A stretch of DNA of 64,000 bases, taken from assembly GCA_024233545.1 (NCBI GenBank), contig JACKPL010000006.1:1-64000 (forward strand). The letters run 5' to 3'. The DNA comes from a bacterium (GTDB lineage: Bacteria > Auribacterota > Auribacteria > Auribacterales > Auribacteraceae). A program made the translations under genes and the position numbers. The notes beneath the pieces are model-generated. The model was given only the letters and a program-made list of their open reading frames with translations. It did no database searches and was not told the DNA's origin. Positions 28,941 to 37,568 of this stretch are shown piece by piece (the stretch's first letter is position 1; every line of letters starts with the position of its first letter).

Positions 28941-29120
28941 ATAAAATATTCTATCGGTTCCACATGACGGATCATATAATGTAAACTTAATTACAGACCG
29001 TTTTCGATTCTTATCAACAATCTCTCCTTTATCAAAGGAAAAATATCCTGAAAAGATTTCAAGCCATTTTGAGCGAACAATAGAATATAGTTATTTTTAT
29101 TTCACATTTGAACACAGAAT

Positions 29121-30068
29121 TTACTCCACTTTTAAGAAACGGCGGATGACGTTCTTTTTATCCGGAACATTTTTAAACGCTAAAATGCAAAACCGCATCA
29201 GTTCCCTTTTCGTAAACGTATTTGGTGTATCAAGGCGAAGATACGATTTTTTAAGATGCCTCAACATACCTTCCATTTTTTTGGACTGATTCATATTTGA
29301 CATAACAATTGAATCAAGGTCGATGATGCAAAAAGAGAATGTTCCGTTATCATATCGCACCAAGATATTTTTCAATTGAAAATCGCCATGATATACGGTT
29401 GACTCAGTAATTTTACGGCACAATGAAGCACATTCATTTATAAACTCACGATGATTAAATCGAGTTTGAGTAAGCAAAAATTTGTCAACCGGCATTGAAT
29501 GAGCATAATACATCATTCCCAAATAATTTTCATACAATAATCTCCGCACACGCTTTTCAAAGTAAAAAACCGGTTGAGGCACGGGCACTTTTTGTAAAAC
29601 AAGATGCCAGCCAAACATCCATGTCCGGCGTCCTCGAGATGTACGGAGCATATTTTTTAAAGGATTAAACCAACGCTTAACTTTAAATTTTTTTATTACA
29701 ACCATTTCATTATTAAGTTTGAAATTGCCTACCGCAGTGGTATTGGAGTTTTTGTAGAACGAATCGCTGTTTTGAAAAAGCCGCTCTATAATAGAAATCG
29801 GGTCAGAACCAATCCACACATCCTGAAAGCGCTTAACATATACACCGGATACGCCATAATTTTTGAAAACTTCAAAATCATTGTTAGAATAAATACACCG
29901 CTTGGTTCGCCTGCGCAACCAGCGGCGAAATATTCGGTTCTGCCGGCGTACCATCGTTTCAGATTTAATATTTTTAACACCTGCATTGCGCAGAACATTT
30001 AGGTAAAAATCATTCCAGCCGGCTTCGGAGAAATCATTTCTAGCATAATAACTAGGATAAAGTGTCAT
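29121..30068 (-). CDS. InaA/KdkA-like lipopolysaccharide kinase domain, second half of a double kinase
   Basis: 315 residues. The C-terminal 220 residues form a complete small kinase: MVVIKKFKVKRW with the N-lobe lysine, VPVPQPVFYFEKR, the catalytic loop YHGDFQLKNILV (HGDxxxxN) and IIDLDSI. The first 55 residues are not a kinase start but the C-lobe end of the preceding kinase, followed by the linker RRWLRRRTKRCIYSNNDFEV seen between tandem kinase domains. The in-frame upstream codons run through the T14 tract (30084-30097) into the neighbour. So the real protein is a double kinase read from 30623 to 29121, broken once at 30105-30110. Confidence 0.75.
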   Translation of the reverse strand: MTLYPSYYARNDFSEAGWNDFYLNVLRNAGVKNIKSETMVRRQNRIFRRWLRRRTKRCIYSNNDFEVFKNYGVSGVYVKRFQDVWIGSDPISIIERLFQNSDSFYKNSNTTAVGNFKLNNEMVVIKKFKVKRWFNPLKNMLRTSRGRRTWMFGWHLVLQKVPVPQPVFYFEKRVRRLLYENYLGMMYYAHSMPVDKFLLTQTRFNHREFINECASLCRKITESTVYHGDFQLKNILVRYDNGTFSFCIIDLDSIVMSNMNQSKKMEGMLRHLKKSYLRLDTPNTFTKRELMRFCILAFKNVPDKKNVIRRFLKVE

Positions 30069-30095
30069 TAGATTTTTAAGAATTTTTTTTTTTTT

Positions 30096-30623
30096 TTAAT
30101 GACGAAAAAACCTAATTTTTGCTACATCTACAAAAAGAAAGCTATCGGTATCTTTTATCCATAGAATATTTCCAAAATGAAGATCATTGTGAAAAAAACC
30201 TTCCAAATAGCATTTCGCAAGAAATAAGGCAAGTGATGACAATATCTTAGAATCATAATTCAATCCATGCTCACTTATATATTCAGATAAAACAATGGTG
30301 CGCGGTATCTGTTTTGTAACAAGCACAAGAGCTTTCCTTGAATGGTACAGGATTGTATCAAAGCCAACCAAAGGAGGCAGTGGCGCTCCGCGATCGAGTA
30401 GTTTTTTGTGATGAACATATTCTAGTATTCGCTTAATGTAGGCGGTAAATTTTAGCAGGCAGTTGTTCGGCAGATAATAAAGTTTAATATAATACGTTTC
30501 TTTATCTTTATGCATGAACCGGTAAACTTCCCGATTTGAAGTTTGCCGGATTATTTGTCCGGAATTATGTAATAAAAATGCATTAAGAATTGTTTTTACG
30601 GCACTGTTTGATAAATGCTTCAT
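30096..30623 (-). CDS. InaA/KdkA-like lipopolysaccharide kinase domain, first half of a double kinase (frame-broken)
   Basis: 175 residues from ATG 30623, 4 bp overlapping the heptosyltransferase stop. Seen: N-lobe YYIKLYYLPN with its lysine, GAPLPPLVGFD, the catalytic loop FFHNDLHFGNILW, and the metal aspartate in LFVDVAKI. The ORF stops right after this, about 80 residues short of a full C-lobe. Adding one base in the A6 run at 30105-30110 lets it run through an A14 tract (minus strand) into the 29121-30068 ORF, whose first residues supply the missing C-lobe. Catalytic residues are intact. The substrate is probably core sugar, inferred from the flanking heptosyltransferase. Confidence 0.75.
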   Translation of the reverse strand: MKHLSNSAVKTILNAFLLHNSGQIIRQTSNREVYRFMHKDKETYYIKLYYLPNNCLLKFTAYIKRILEYVHHKKLLDRGAPLPPLVGFDTILYHSRKALVLVTKQIPRTIVLSEYISEHGLNYDSKILSSLALFLAKCYLEGFFHNDLHFGNILWIKDTDSFLFVDVAKIRFFRH

Positions 30624-31894
30624 TCGACACTCTTCGATGTTGAAAAAAAATCTTTCCCGTATTTTTTCTCCAGCAGTTTATTTGCAATTTCAATGACTTG
30701 CGTCGGCTTGAGGGCTTTCATACATTGATGATTCAGCGGACATATTCTTTGATGACACGGCCCGCAAACAGGAATTTTCCCTAATACAAACTGGTATGGA
30801 TCATGATTCTCCGTCCACTTTGGATTCGTCGAACCGATAAGAACAACCGACGGGACACCAAACGCCGACGCAAAATGGCGAGGGCCGGTATCATTAGTAA
30901 CCAGTAAATTCAATCTTTTATATACTGCTTTAGCGCCGCCTAACGATAGTTTGTCGCTAGTTGAAATAACTGCCGGTTGTTTCATCAAACCGGCAATGTC
31001 GTTTGCTATTTGTTCTTCATTCGGGCCCGCAAAAATTATTACCTTGGCCCGTTCGAATGAAGAATAATAATCTCCCACTGCCGCATAATAAGCCGGACTC
31101 CAAAATTTTGAAGCCCCGAACGCGCCCCCGGGATTCAATCCAACTAATTTATCTGATGGCAGAACTCCCATGTGCTGTAATCGAGCATCCGCTTCAGAAT
31201 CCTCGTGCGTCGACACATACAATTTCATATCCAACGACGGCGGCATAATATTTAAAAATTCAGCCAGCTTATTATAATACGGAATCATTGGGCCAGGTAT
31301 ATACACACCATTTTTTATATTCGGCGTCGGCCCTTCGGTTAAAAACAATCCGCGCCCTTCACGTTTGTATCCTAACCGCAGAGAAATCCCTGCACACCAA
31401 ACTTCAAAAGCAGACTGAAACGAGTTTACCAACAAAACGGCCGTGTCATAATTGCCTTTCCGCATATAACGGATATGTTTGATAACCTGTGCTATTTTTC
31501 CTACGAAAGAAAGTTTTTTTTGCTTATTTTCGATAACAAAGAACTCATTGCACCACGGCGAACCTGAATATACTTGCCGTACATAATTACGCAACATATA
31601 CGTAATGTGCGCATCTGGAAAAGCGTTCCGCAAAGCGTCTAGAAACGGCGTAGCCATTACAACATCGCCTACCCAGTTAGGGCATCGTACAAGTATTCTC
31701 ATCGGATTTTTTCGCATCACAAAAAGTGCAGTCCTGTTATCTGTGCATTTAAATAATGTAACAACAAGGAAACATTGTAAAGGGAACAGAATGATTTTGT
31801 CAATTGATGTGAAATTATAATGTACCCATAACTTTTGAAAATATCGAATAACTTGTTTCATCAAATAGGCAAAAAATGACTTTTTTAATGACAT
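30620..31894 (-). CDS. LPS heptosyltransferase II-like glycosyltransferase (GT9)
   Basis: WaaF-type enzyme. Core motifs: MRILVRCPNWVGDVVMATPFL, GLNPGGAFGASKFW, VTNDTGPRHFASA, LIGSTNPKWTENH, and the C-terminal cysteine cluster CGPCHQRICPLNHQCM typical of WaaF. Before the usual WaaF start there are about 64 extra residues; they contain IDKIILFPLQCFLVV, a hydrophobic segment of the kind that precedes the GT-B fold in some GT9 proteins, so I keep the long start. It overlaps the restored end of the macro-domain gene (31815); ATG 31861 and ATG 31717 are alternatives. First transferase of the envelope operon. Confidence 0.88.
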   Translation of the reverse strand: MSLKKSFFAYLMKQVIRYFQKLWVHYNFTSIDKIILFPLQCFLVVTLFKCTDNRTALFVMRKNPMRILVRCPNWVGDVVMATPFLDALRNAFPDAHITYMLRNYVRQVYSGSPWCNEFFVIENKQKKLSFVGKIAQVIKHIRYMRKGNYDTAVLLVNSFQSAFEVWCAGISLRLGYKREGRGLFLTEGPTPNIKNGVYIPGPMIPYYNKLAEFLNIMPPSLDMKLYVSTHEDSEADARLQHMGVLPSDKLVGLNPGGAFGASKFWSPAYYAAVGDYYSSFERAKVIIFAGPNEEQIANDIAGLMKQPAVISTSDKLSLGGAKAVYKRLNLLVTNDTGPRHFASAFGVPSVVLIGSTNPKWTENHDPYQFVLGKIPVCGPCHQRICPLNHQCMKALKPTQVIEIANKLLEKKYGKDFFSTSKSVE

Positions 31895-32335
31895 GCGTGT
31901 TTTTCAAATACAGTGCCGCAGTATGCAGCATTACCTGTGCACACCGCTCCACCGGATAACCAAAAATCCCTGTGCTGATTGCAGGAAAAGCGATAGAAGA
32001 AAGCTTTTTTCTTCAGCAATCTTCAGAGAATGTAAAGTTGCATTTCTGAGTTTTTCGTCTTCATCCCCCTCTCCCATTCGAGGCCCAACTGCATGTATGA
32101 CAAAATCTGCCGGAAGATCGCCGGCAGTGGTAATTACGGCCGTGCCGACAGGGGTTCCGCCAATCTTATTACATTCCATTTGTATTGACATTCCTCCTTT
32201 TTTACGAATTTCTCCGGCAACACCGCCTCCGAGTTGAAGAAACTGATTTGCCGGATTCACGATTGCATTAACCGATAATTCCGTAATATCACCTTTAATC
32301 AATTCAATAAGTATATCATTTATAAAGTGTTTCAT
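31815..32335 (-). CDS. Macro-domain protein (ADP-ribose/O-acetyl-ADP-ribose binding), frame-broken
   Basis: Macro domains bind or hydrolyse ADP-ribose derivatives. From ATG 32335: LIELIKGDITELSVNAIVNPAN, GGGVAGEIRKKGG, PVGTAVITTAG and FVIHAVGPR, all standard. The frame as given stops at 31931 after a non-homologous tail. In the adjacent frame the family C-terminus is intact: SSIAFPAISTGIFGYPVERC and VIFCLFDETSYSIF, ending at 31815. One extra base in the A3/T3 run at 32000-32002 restores a 173-residue protein of normal length. The end overlaps the start of the WaaF-like gene. A substrate cannot be read from sequence. Confidence 0.85.
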
Positions 32336-32437
32336 AGTTTTTCCCTTTTTCAGGTTATTTGCTGTATTGTTGTGGATTTTTTTCTATAATTATCGTAACT
32401 GATACGATTCATTTTTACAATTTACATTACATATATC

Positions 32438-33028
32438 ATGTCGTATAATTCAGAAAACAATGTTAGGCAATCTATTACTCTAGTATATATAATGAAAATA
32501 TCCGATATTACTGAGACAACGATCAATGAAGAAATTGAGTTATTTAAACGCCTCATTTCTTCTCATATATTTACCTTAATGTCAAATTTTCTTCCTGTAT
32601 CTTCAGTAGACTTTTTTAAACAGCAACTGCAACAATACAATTACGACTCGTTCATTAAAGCAATTCTGAATAAGATTTTTCTTTTTGCACGAGGAGAAAT
32701 AACTCTCTCCAATCGAGATGAAGAAACTCTCATGCAACAAGCCTGCGACACTATTTGCTCAATAATGTGGAGTAGCCCAGCTTCGGCCGCTCACTGCACA
32801 ATCAACTGGACTGAATGGGTAAAAACACCGTTAGGTTTTGCAATTAAAGCATGCTATGCCCGCGTCAAAGATACGCTGACTTGTGAAGAACTCGGCATAC
32901 TGCTTGGATACAGCAGGCAAGAAATTTCCCGCAGAGCAAAGCACAACCTTCTTCCTCATAAGAAGGTTGGCGGCAGTTATGTTTTTTTCAAAAAAGAACT
33001 AATCAAAAAAGACATTCTGCCCGCATAA
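32438..33028 (+). CDS. Putative helix-turn-helix protein, C-terminal excisionase/MerR-like domain
   Basis: 196 residues, unassigned. The last 50 residues read LTCEELGILLGYSRQEISRR, then LLPHKKVGGSYVFFKKEL, the pattern of an excisionase/MerR-like winged helix (helix-turn-helix, then a basic wing and a return strand). The first 130 residues are helical and have no recognised domain. The frame opens at ATG 32438; ATG 32492 (MKISDITE) is an alternative, and neither has a clear Shine-Dalgarno. It is transcribed alone, divergent from the macro-domain gene and convergent with the Nudix gene. A regulatory role is inference. Confidence 0.55.
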   Translation: MSYNSENNVRQSITLVYIMKISDITETTINEEIELFKRLISSHIFTLMSNFLPVSSVDFFKQQLQQYNYDSFIKAILNKIFLFARGEITLSNRDEETLMQQACDTICSIMWSSPASAAHCTINWTEWVKTPLGFAIKACYARVKDTLTCEELGILLGYSRQEISRRAKHNLLPHKKVGGSYVFFKKELIKKDILPA

Positions 33029-33047
33029 CCCCCAGTTGCTCCGCTCC

Positions 33048-33590
33048 TTATAAAATGCCATATCGATCAAAACTGGCTTTCCAACAATTTTCTTCGGCAA
33101 GTTTATGCATTATCTCTTTAAACCGGTGAGGAAACAACTGAGTGAACATAGCTGAATCCAGCCATTTACACATAACAAATTGTAAAATCAACGCATGGTC
33201 AAATGCTAATCGGGGCAAATGTTCGCAAGAAAACCATTGAGCATCAGTTGCATCGGAACCAAATATATGGGTTTGTGGAAATGACTGATACCCGCTATAC
33301 ACTATGGTAATTGTCCTCCCTCTCGGATCACGGCCGGGTGTTCCGATCGCCCCCATCTGGAAAAGGTTGGTACATGTAACGCCTGTTTCTTCCTCTAGTT
33401 CACGATGTGCGGCCGCATGCAACTCTTCTTCCGGCTCTACAAATCCTCCGGGGAATGCCCACATATTGCAACACGGTTCGTTTTTGCGTTTTATCAGCAG
33501 TATGCTCGGATTTTCATCAATCATACCAAATAGAGCACTATCAACCGTAACCATAGGGCGTGGGTAAGGATAACAATATTCGGCAACCAT
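33048..33590 (-). CDS. Nudix hydrolase (ADP-ribose pyrophosphatase-like)
   Basis: 180 residues with a complete Nudix box at 49-71 (Gx5Ex7REUxEExGU, here GFVEPEE then RELEEETGV), the metal-binding catalytic site. Upstream, AFPGG, and downstream, GTPGRDPRGRTITIVY, match the ADP-ribose/NADH class of Nudix enzymes and the NrtR-type Nudix domain. There is no DNA-binding tail, so hydrolysis of ADP-ribose or a related nucleoside diphosphate is the best guess. The macro-domain gene 0.7 kb away also concerns ADP-ribose, but they are separated by a divergent gene. Confidence 0.85.
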   Translation of the reverse strand: MVAEYCYPYPRPMVTVDSALFGMIDENPSILLIKRKNEPCCNMWAFPGGFVEPEEELHAAAHRELEEETGVTCTNLFQMGAIGTPGRDPRGRTITIVYSGYQSFPQTHIFGSDATDAQWFSCEHLPRLAFDHALILQFVMCKWLDSAMFTQLFPHRFKEIMHKLAEENCWKASFDRYGIL

Positions 33591-33661
33591 CGTATTATTT
33601 TGTCCCTCATCAATGAATTATCTACATTAAGTACAATAATTTCGTAATTACACAAAGGAGC

Positions 33662-33690
33662 TTGCACTACACACAAAAAGATTCTAGAAT
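33662..33690 (+). promoter_or_regulatory. Putative sigma70 promoter of the STT3-like gene
   Basis: TTGCAC (33662-33667), a 17-base spacer and TAGAAT (33685-33690), 43 bp before the GTG start of the STT3-like gene. Spacing is ideal and each box has one or two mismatches to consensus. Confidence 0.4.
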
Positions 33691-33733
33691 ATCCGTTTAT
33701 TGTATCACACTAAAATAAGGAAATCAAACAACC

Positions 33734-35758
33734 GTGGCACGACAGATTAGCGAAAACCAAAGGAAATATATCCTCCTTCATAAACACAAAAAAACAGCGG
33801 AAGAACTGGCAAAACACTTAAATATTGATGCAAAAAGCATTCAAGAAATTATAGATTCCGAACAACAAGTGCAATCCGCATCAAGAATAGAGTCAGCCGA
33901 TTTTAATGTTTCTTTTCATCCTGCGTTAAAATATTCTCTGCTCATTATAGGTTTTTTATTGCTTTTTGTCTTTGGATATATGTATCGGATGCGCCCTGTA
34001 TTTATACAAGATTCATTCATGCTTGATTACGACTATGGGTTTCATCTCCGCATGACTGAAGAAGTGCTGAAACACGGCCGGATGCCCGATATCGATCCGC
34101 TTGCATGGTACCCTGAAGGTAAACCGGTTAGAGAACTGCTCCCGCCTATTTTATATTATCTTGGCGCAGGGTTTTACAAAATATACGAACACTTTTCCAC
34201 CGGTTCGGTTCAAGATTCGATTGTGCTTTTTTATGCACTGTTATGTTCATTGACAATGATTCCCGTTTTTATGATCGTAAAAGTCCTTGAAAAGAAACAG
34301 TACATTGCTTTCATCGGCGCGGCTCTCGCCGCGTTGATGCCTGCCCATTTATCGAGAACACTGTGTACACGCTACCGCTATGAAGGGCCGGGAGTTATTT
34401 TTCTCCTTATCAACATGTTCTTTTTCATTAAAGCAATAGAAGAAAACGACAAGAAAAAATTTTATATCTACAGTATAACGGCAACTATCTTCATGATGCT
34501 TGCTATCGGGACATGGCGTGTTTCACTTCTTTTCCCAACGTTATATTGTGTAACATTGGTACTGTTGATTATTCTTCGGCGTACCGATGCGCGTTTTCTC
34601 GGCGCATTTACTATTCAAAGCGCCGGAGTTGTACTATGTTTCATAGGATACACCTTTCTCCGCTCTCAAAATTATATTTTTACTTTTAATGCACAGCTAA
34701 TAATCGGACTGGGAATCGCGGCGGCATGCACAAAATGGTGGAAAAAATCAGGGTTCACTCCCATCGAACCGCTTTTATTGCTGATACCGGTATGTATGCT
34801 GATTTTTATTCCCATGCTTAACTTGGCATCGGGATACGAATCATTTGTGAAAATCCTCACATTAAAAATTAAATACAGTATTCAGAAATTCAAAGTCACC
34901 GGTATTGAAAATATTCTATTTATGAACACTGCTGAATTGACTTCGGTTCCTCCCATGCGCTTGTTTGAATGGGATATGTGTTCATGGTCTGCTGTTTTAA
35001 TTTTCTATTATCCCATTACCTTATTCTTTTTTCGTAATAAAAAAGAAAAAACACCTTTGGGAGAAATACTCATAGCTGTATTTTTTGTTACTCTTGTTTT
35101 CTTGACAGTGCTTTTTTACCGCAATAAAGTACTGCTTGCACTTTTCGTAGGAATTGCAGGAGCTATCTCTGTTAATAACACGATCGAGTTTTTCAAACAA
35201 TTTTCATACAGAAAAGTAGCTTGTCTTGCTACAATTCTTTTTGCAGGCGTTATTGTCTTAGCTACCGGCTTGAATACCCATCGGTATATAATGAAACTGC
35301 ATGTGCAAATGCGTTCATACCTTGATATTACCTTGAAGAAATTCGCAGAACTCAATTCTGAAAAATTACCTTCATTATGTTATTGGAGTTACGGGTATGC
35401 CGTGCAGGCGTATGTTGGGTGCCCAACATTCCTTGACGGACTGCTTGAAAGCCCTCGGGTACATGAACGTTTGGTCGAAAAAAGCACCCTTCTCTTACAA
35501 AATGATGAGTATGAATTTTACAAATTCTGTAGAAAATATGACATGCACTACTTTGTGGTAGACAAATTCGCATCGCGAACACAACTGTATGTCCTCTACG
35601 CGGAACTACCATACCTTTCCCTATTTGATCCGGAAGGAAAACCAACGGAAAAAGGTAAAGAAACGATACGGGCTCGCTTGTGTTTTTATCCGCAAACGCT
35701 CAATAAGTTCCAATTGTTATATACAAACCCTCGGTTCAATATATACAAGATATTATAA
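33734..35758 (+). CDS. STT3/PglB/AglB-like oligosaccharyltransferase homologue
   Basis: 674 residues, about 11-13 membrane helices and a C-terminal soluble part. STT3-type signs: the first external loop FMLDYDYGFHLRMTEEVL with D98/D100 and H104, followed by DIDPLAWYPEGKP, as in archaeal AglB; SRTLCTRYRYEGPGVIFLL at the second conserved loop; and CYWSYGYAVQAYVG then FLDG (W551, Y553, G554) at the place of WWDYG. STT3 enzymes transfer lipid-linked glycans to asparagine. The WWDYG aspartate is replaced by serine, so activity is uncertain. Residues 1-55 form a cytosolic helical extension (SENQRKYILLHKHKKTAEEL) resembling a helix-turn-helix. GTG start with AGGAAA upstream. Confidence 0.7.
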   Translation: MARQISENQRKYILLHKHKKTAEELAKHLNIDAKSIQEIIDSEQQVQSASRIESADFNVSFHPALKYSLLIIGFLLLFVFGYMYRMRPVFIQDSFMLDYDYGFHLRMTEEVLKHGRMPDIDPLAWYPEGKPVRELLPPILYYLGAGFYKIYEHFSTGSVQDSIVLFYALLCSLTMIPVFMIVKVLEKKQYIAFIGAALAALMPAHLSRTLCTRYRYEGPGVIFLLINMFFFIKAIEENDKKKFYIYSITATIFMMLAIGTWRVSLLFPTLYCVTLVLLIILRRTDARFLGAFTIQSAGVVLCFIGYTFLRSQNYIFTFNAQLIIGLGIAAACTKWWKKSGFTPIEPLLLLIPVCMLIFIPMLNLASGYESFVKILTLKIKYSIQKFKVTGIENILFMNTAELTSVPPMRLFEWDMCSWSAVLIFYYPITLFFFRNKKEKTPLGEILIAVFFVTLVFLTVLFYRNKVLLALFVGIAGAISVNNTIEFFKQFSYRKVACLATILFAGVIVLATGLNTHRYIMKLHVQMRSYLDITLKKFAELNSEKLPSLCYWSYGYAVQAYVGCPTFLDGLLESPRVHERLVEKSTLLLQNDEYEFYKFCRKYDMHYFVVDKFASRTQLYVLYAELPYLSLFDPEGKPTEKGKETIRARLCFYPQTLNKFQLLYTNPRFNIYKIL

Positions 35759-35764
35759 TGGCTA

Positions 35765-36475
35765 TTACCGGATAATAAATTTCAGTCCGCCGTAGTCATA
35801 TAATGGTTTGCCATTCAGCGGCTTACTCTTTTTGCCATGTGATGAGATAAACTCCGTTATGCGTTCGCCGTCGGGGTGAAGAGAAATATCTCCGCAAAAA
35901 TACACAGTATCGCCGCCATCCCATCCCGATGCTCCACCAATAAACCCATAAGAATAGCCCGTCAAAGATATTCCGCCCGAACGAATTTTCAATACCGCAC
36001 AGCCATGAGCCGTTGCAGTTTGTGCAATTCCTTCATCAGCAGTGATTAAGGCAGTTTCGCTTATCGCAAGTGTTGAACATGCAGTATATCCTTGAGAAAC
36101 ATTTATACAGGCATACCCATTTTTTTTTGCCCATTCAAGAAGAATACTATCGGTATTATGAAGCAAATGAAATAATCTGTTGCCAAGCACTAATGCATTA
36201 TATGGAATATCATTAGGATACGATGGATTTAGTGCAGTAGCTCCTACTAATACCGTATCGAATACTATCGTTAAGTGTCCTTGAATCGCCTGATACAACT
36301 CGGGACATGCAACAATGGTACTGTTATTCAGCACACAACAACACATATCAGGATGCGATGCAATCTGCGCCGGCAATGAAGAAACACCAGGAATAGAAAC
36401 GATTTCCCATCCATCTTCTTTTAAAACATTCTGCATTTCGCAAGGCAAAAGAACACTGCATAAAACATATTTCAT
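35765..36475 (-). CDS. Conserved protein, GME-fold (DUF6873-like)
   Basis: 236 residues. Sequence features YPNDIPYNALVLGNRLFH, CINVSQGYTACSTLAISE, ALITADEGIAQTA, and YSYGFIGGASGWDGGDTVYFCGDI match a family of uncharacterised proteins of the guanidine-modifying-enzyme (propeller) fold known mainly from Clostridia as DUF6873; this is from memory of the family pattern. Function unknown. The start ATG overlaps the end of the radical SAM gene by 4 bp, so the two are coupled, an arrangement that suggests a shared job. Confidence 0.65.
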   Translation of the reverse strand: MKYVLCSVLLPCEMQNVLKEDGWEIVSIPGVSSLPAQIASHPDMCCCVLNNSTIVACPELYQAIQGHLTIVFDTVLVGATALNPSYPNDIPYNALVLGNRLFHLLHNTDSILLEWAKKNGYACINVSQGYTACSTLAISETALITADEGIAQTATAHGCAVLKIRSGGISLTGYSYGFIGGASGWDGGDTVYFCGDISLHPDGERITEFISSHGKKSKPLNGKPLYDYGGLKFIIR

Positions 36476-37545
36476 AGGTTAAGAGTTTCTCTTTGGCAAT
36501 CGGCAATTGTTTTGGTCAAATAATGACTCCTGAACTTTTGTCTATCGAATACTTCAGTGAGGCTTTTCGATTGCGCAACCACAGAATTTTCAGAAAGCCA
36601 TTTAACAGCGATGATTTTTGTTTCATTCAGTAAAGACACAAGGTTTTGCTTTTGGAATCCAATAACATGCGATACTACACGATCCGACACGGTTAATCGC
36701 TCAATTTTGCCTGTCTGTTCCCGGATATGTTCAATAAATGCCCCCCATATATGCGAATTAACCATGCTTTTAAAAGAAGGATGGTACGGCCCTGATATGA
36801 TTGCCTTTGTGTCAGCCGGAGGATGTAATCCTACGCGTAATATCCGAACGCCATGGTGTTCAAAAAATTCCACCATAAACCGCGCTCTCTTAATAGCTTC
36901 ATCAAGAGAAAGAGTGCTATATCCTTTCAGGTTGGCAAGGGCTGTCCCCTCCATAATCAAAGTGGGATATACACGCACCATATCCGGTTTTAGCTGAATA
37001 GACGTTTGTACGGTATGAATCAGGCGGTGCCAGTTATCACCGGGCAATCCAATCATAAACTGGTGGCCGAGAACAAATCCGCGTTTTCTAATCATCTTAG
37101 ACGCAACGGCAACCTGCGAAGCAGTGTATCCGCGTTTTGCTTGTTTAAGTACTGAGTCATGAAGCGATTGGACACCTAACTCAATTTGAGTTACCCCCCA
37201 ATCTTTGATTGCAGATAAGATGTCATAGCTGATGTAATCAGGTTTAGTCGATATGCGAATACCCTGAATAATACCGCGCTCATAAAAACGTTTGGCTGTT
37301 ACAAGCAACTGTTCCTGTTGCTCAAGAGGCAAACCGGTAAACGTCCCGCCATAAAAGGCAACTAAAACATCTTTCGCTCGATCGCCGATTGTTGCCAAAT
37401 ACGATTCGATGCGTCCGGCAACTTCCTGTGGAGAAGGCATTTCTTCGTCAGTACCTGTAATCTTATTCTGATTACAATAAATACACTGAAAGGGGCATCC
37501 TGCCTGCGGTAGGAAAATTGGGATAACAAAATGCTCTTTAGCCAT
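36472..37545 (-). CDS. Radical SAM protein, Elp3-like
   Basis: 357 residues. The radical SAM cluster motif is C17-x3-C21-x2-C24 in AGCPFQCIYCNQ. FYGGTFTGLPLEQQ, GIRISTKPDYI, IELGVQSLHDSVL and GHQFMIGLPGD follow the Elp3/HemN-like layout. The C-terminal acetyltransferase domain of true Elp3 is absent, so the product is an Elp3-like radical SAM enzyme of unknown substrate. It is first in a two-gene unit with the GME-fold gene. Confidence 0.85.
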   Translation of the reverse strand: MAKEHFVIPIFLPQAGCPFQCIYCNQNKITGTDEEMPSPQEVAGRIESYLATIGDRAKDVLVAFYGGTFTGLPLEQQEQLLVTAKRFYERGIIQGIRISTKPDYISYDILSAIKDWGVTQIELGVQSLHDSVLKQAKRGYTASQVAVASKMIRKRGFVLGHQFMIGLPGDNWHRLIHTVQTSIQLKPDMVRVYPTLIMEGTALANLKGYSTLSLDEAIKRARFMVEFFEHHGVRILRVGLHPPADTKAIISGPYHPSFKSMVNSHIWGAFIEHIREQTGKIERLTVSDRVVSHVIGFQKQNLVSLLNETKIIAVKWLSENSVVAQSKSLTEVFDRQKFRSHYLTKTIADCQRETLNL

Positions 37546-37568
37546 GTATTTCTCGCCGAACAGATGAG

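Noticed and set aside
32438..33028. Possible phage excisionase and mobile element
   Set aside because: The winged-helix end resembles excisionases, but no integrase, att site or phage gene lies nearby.
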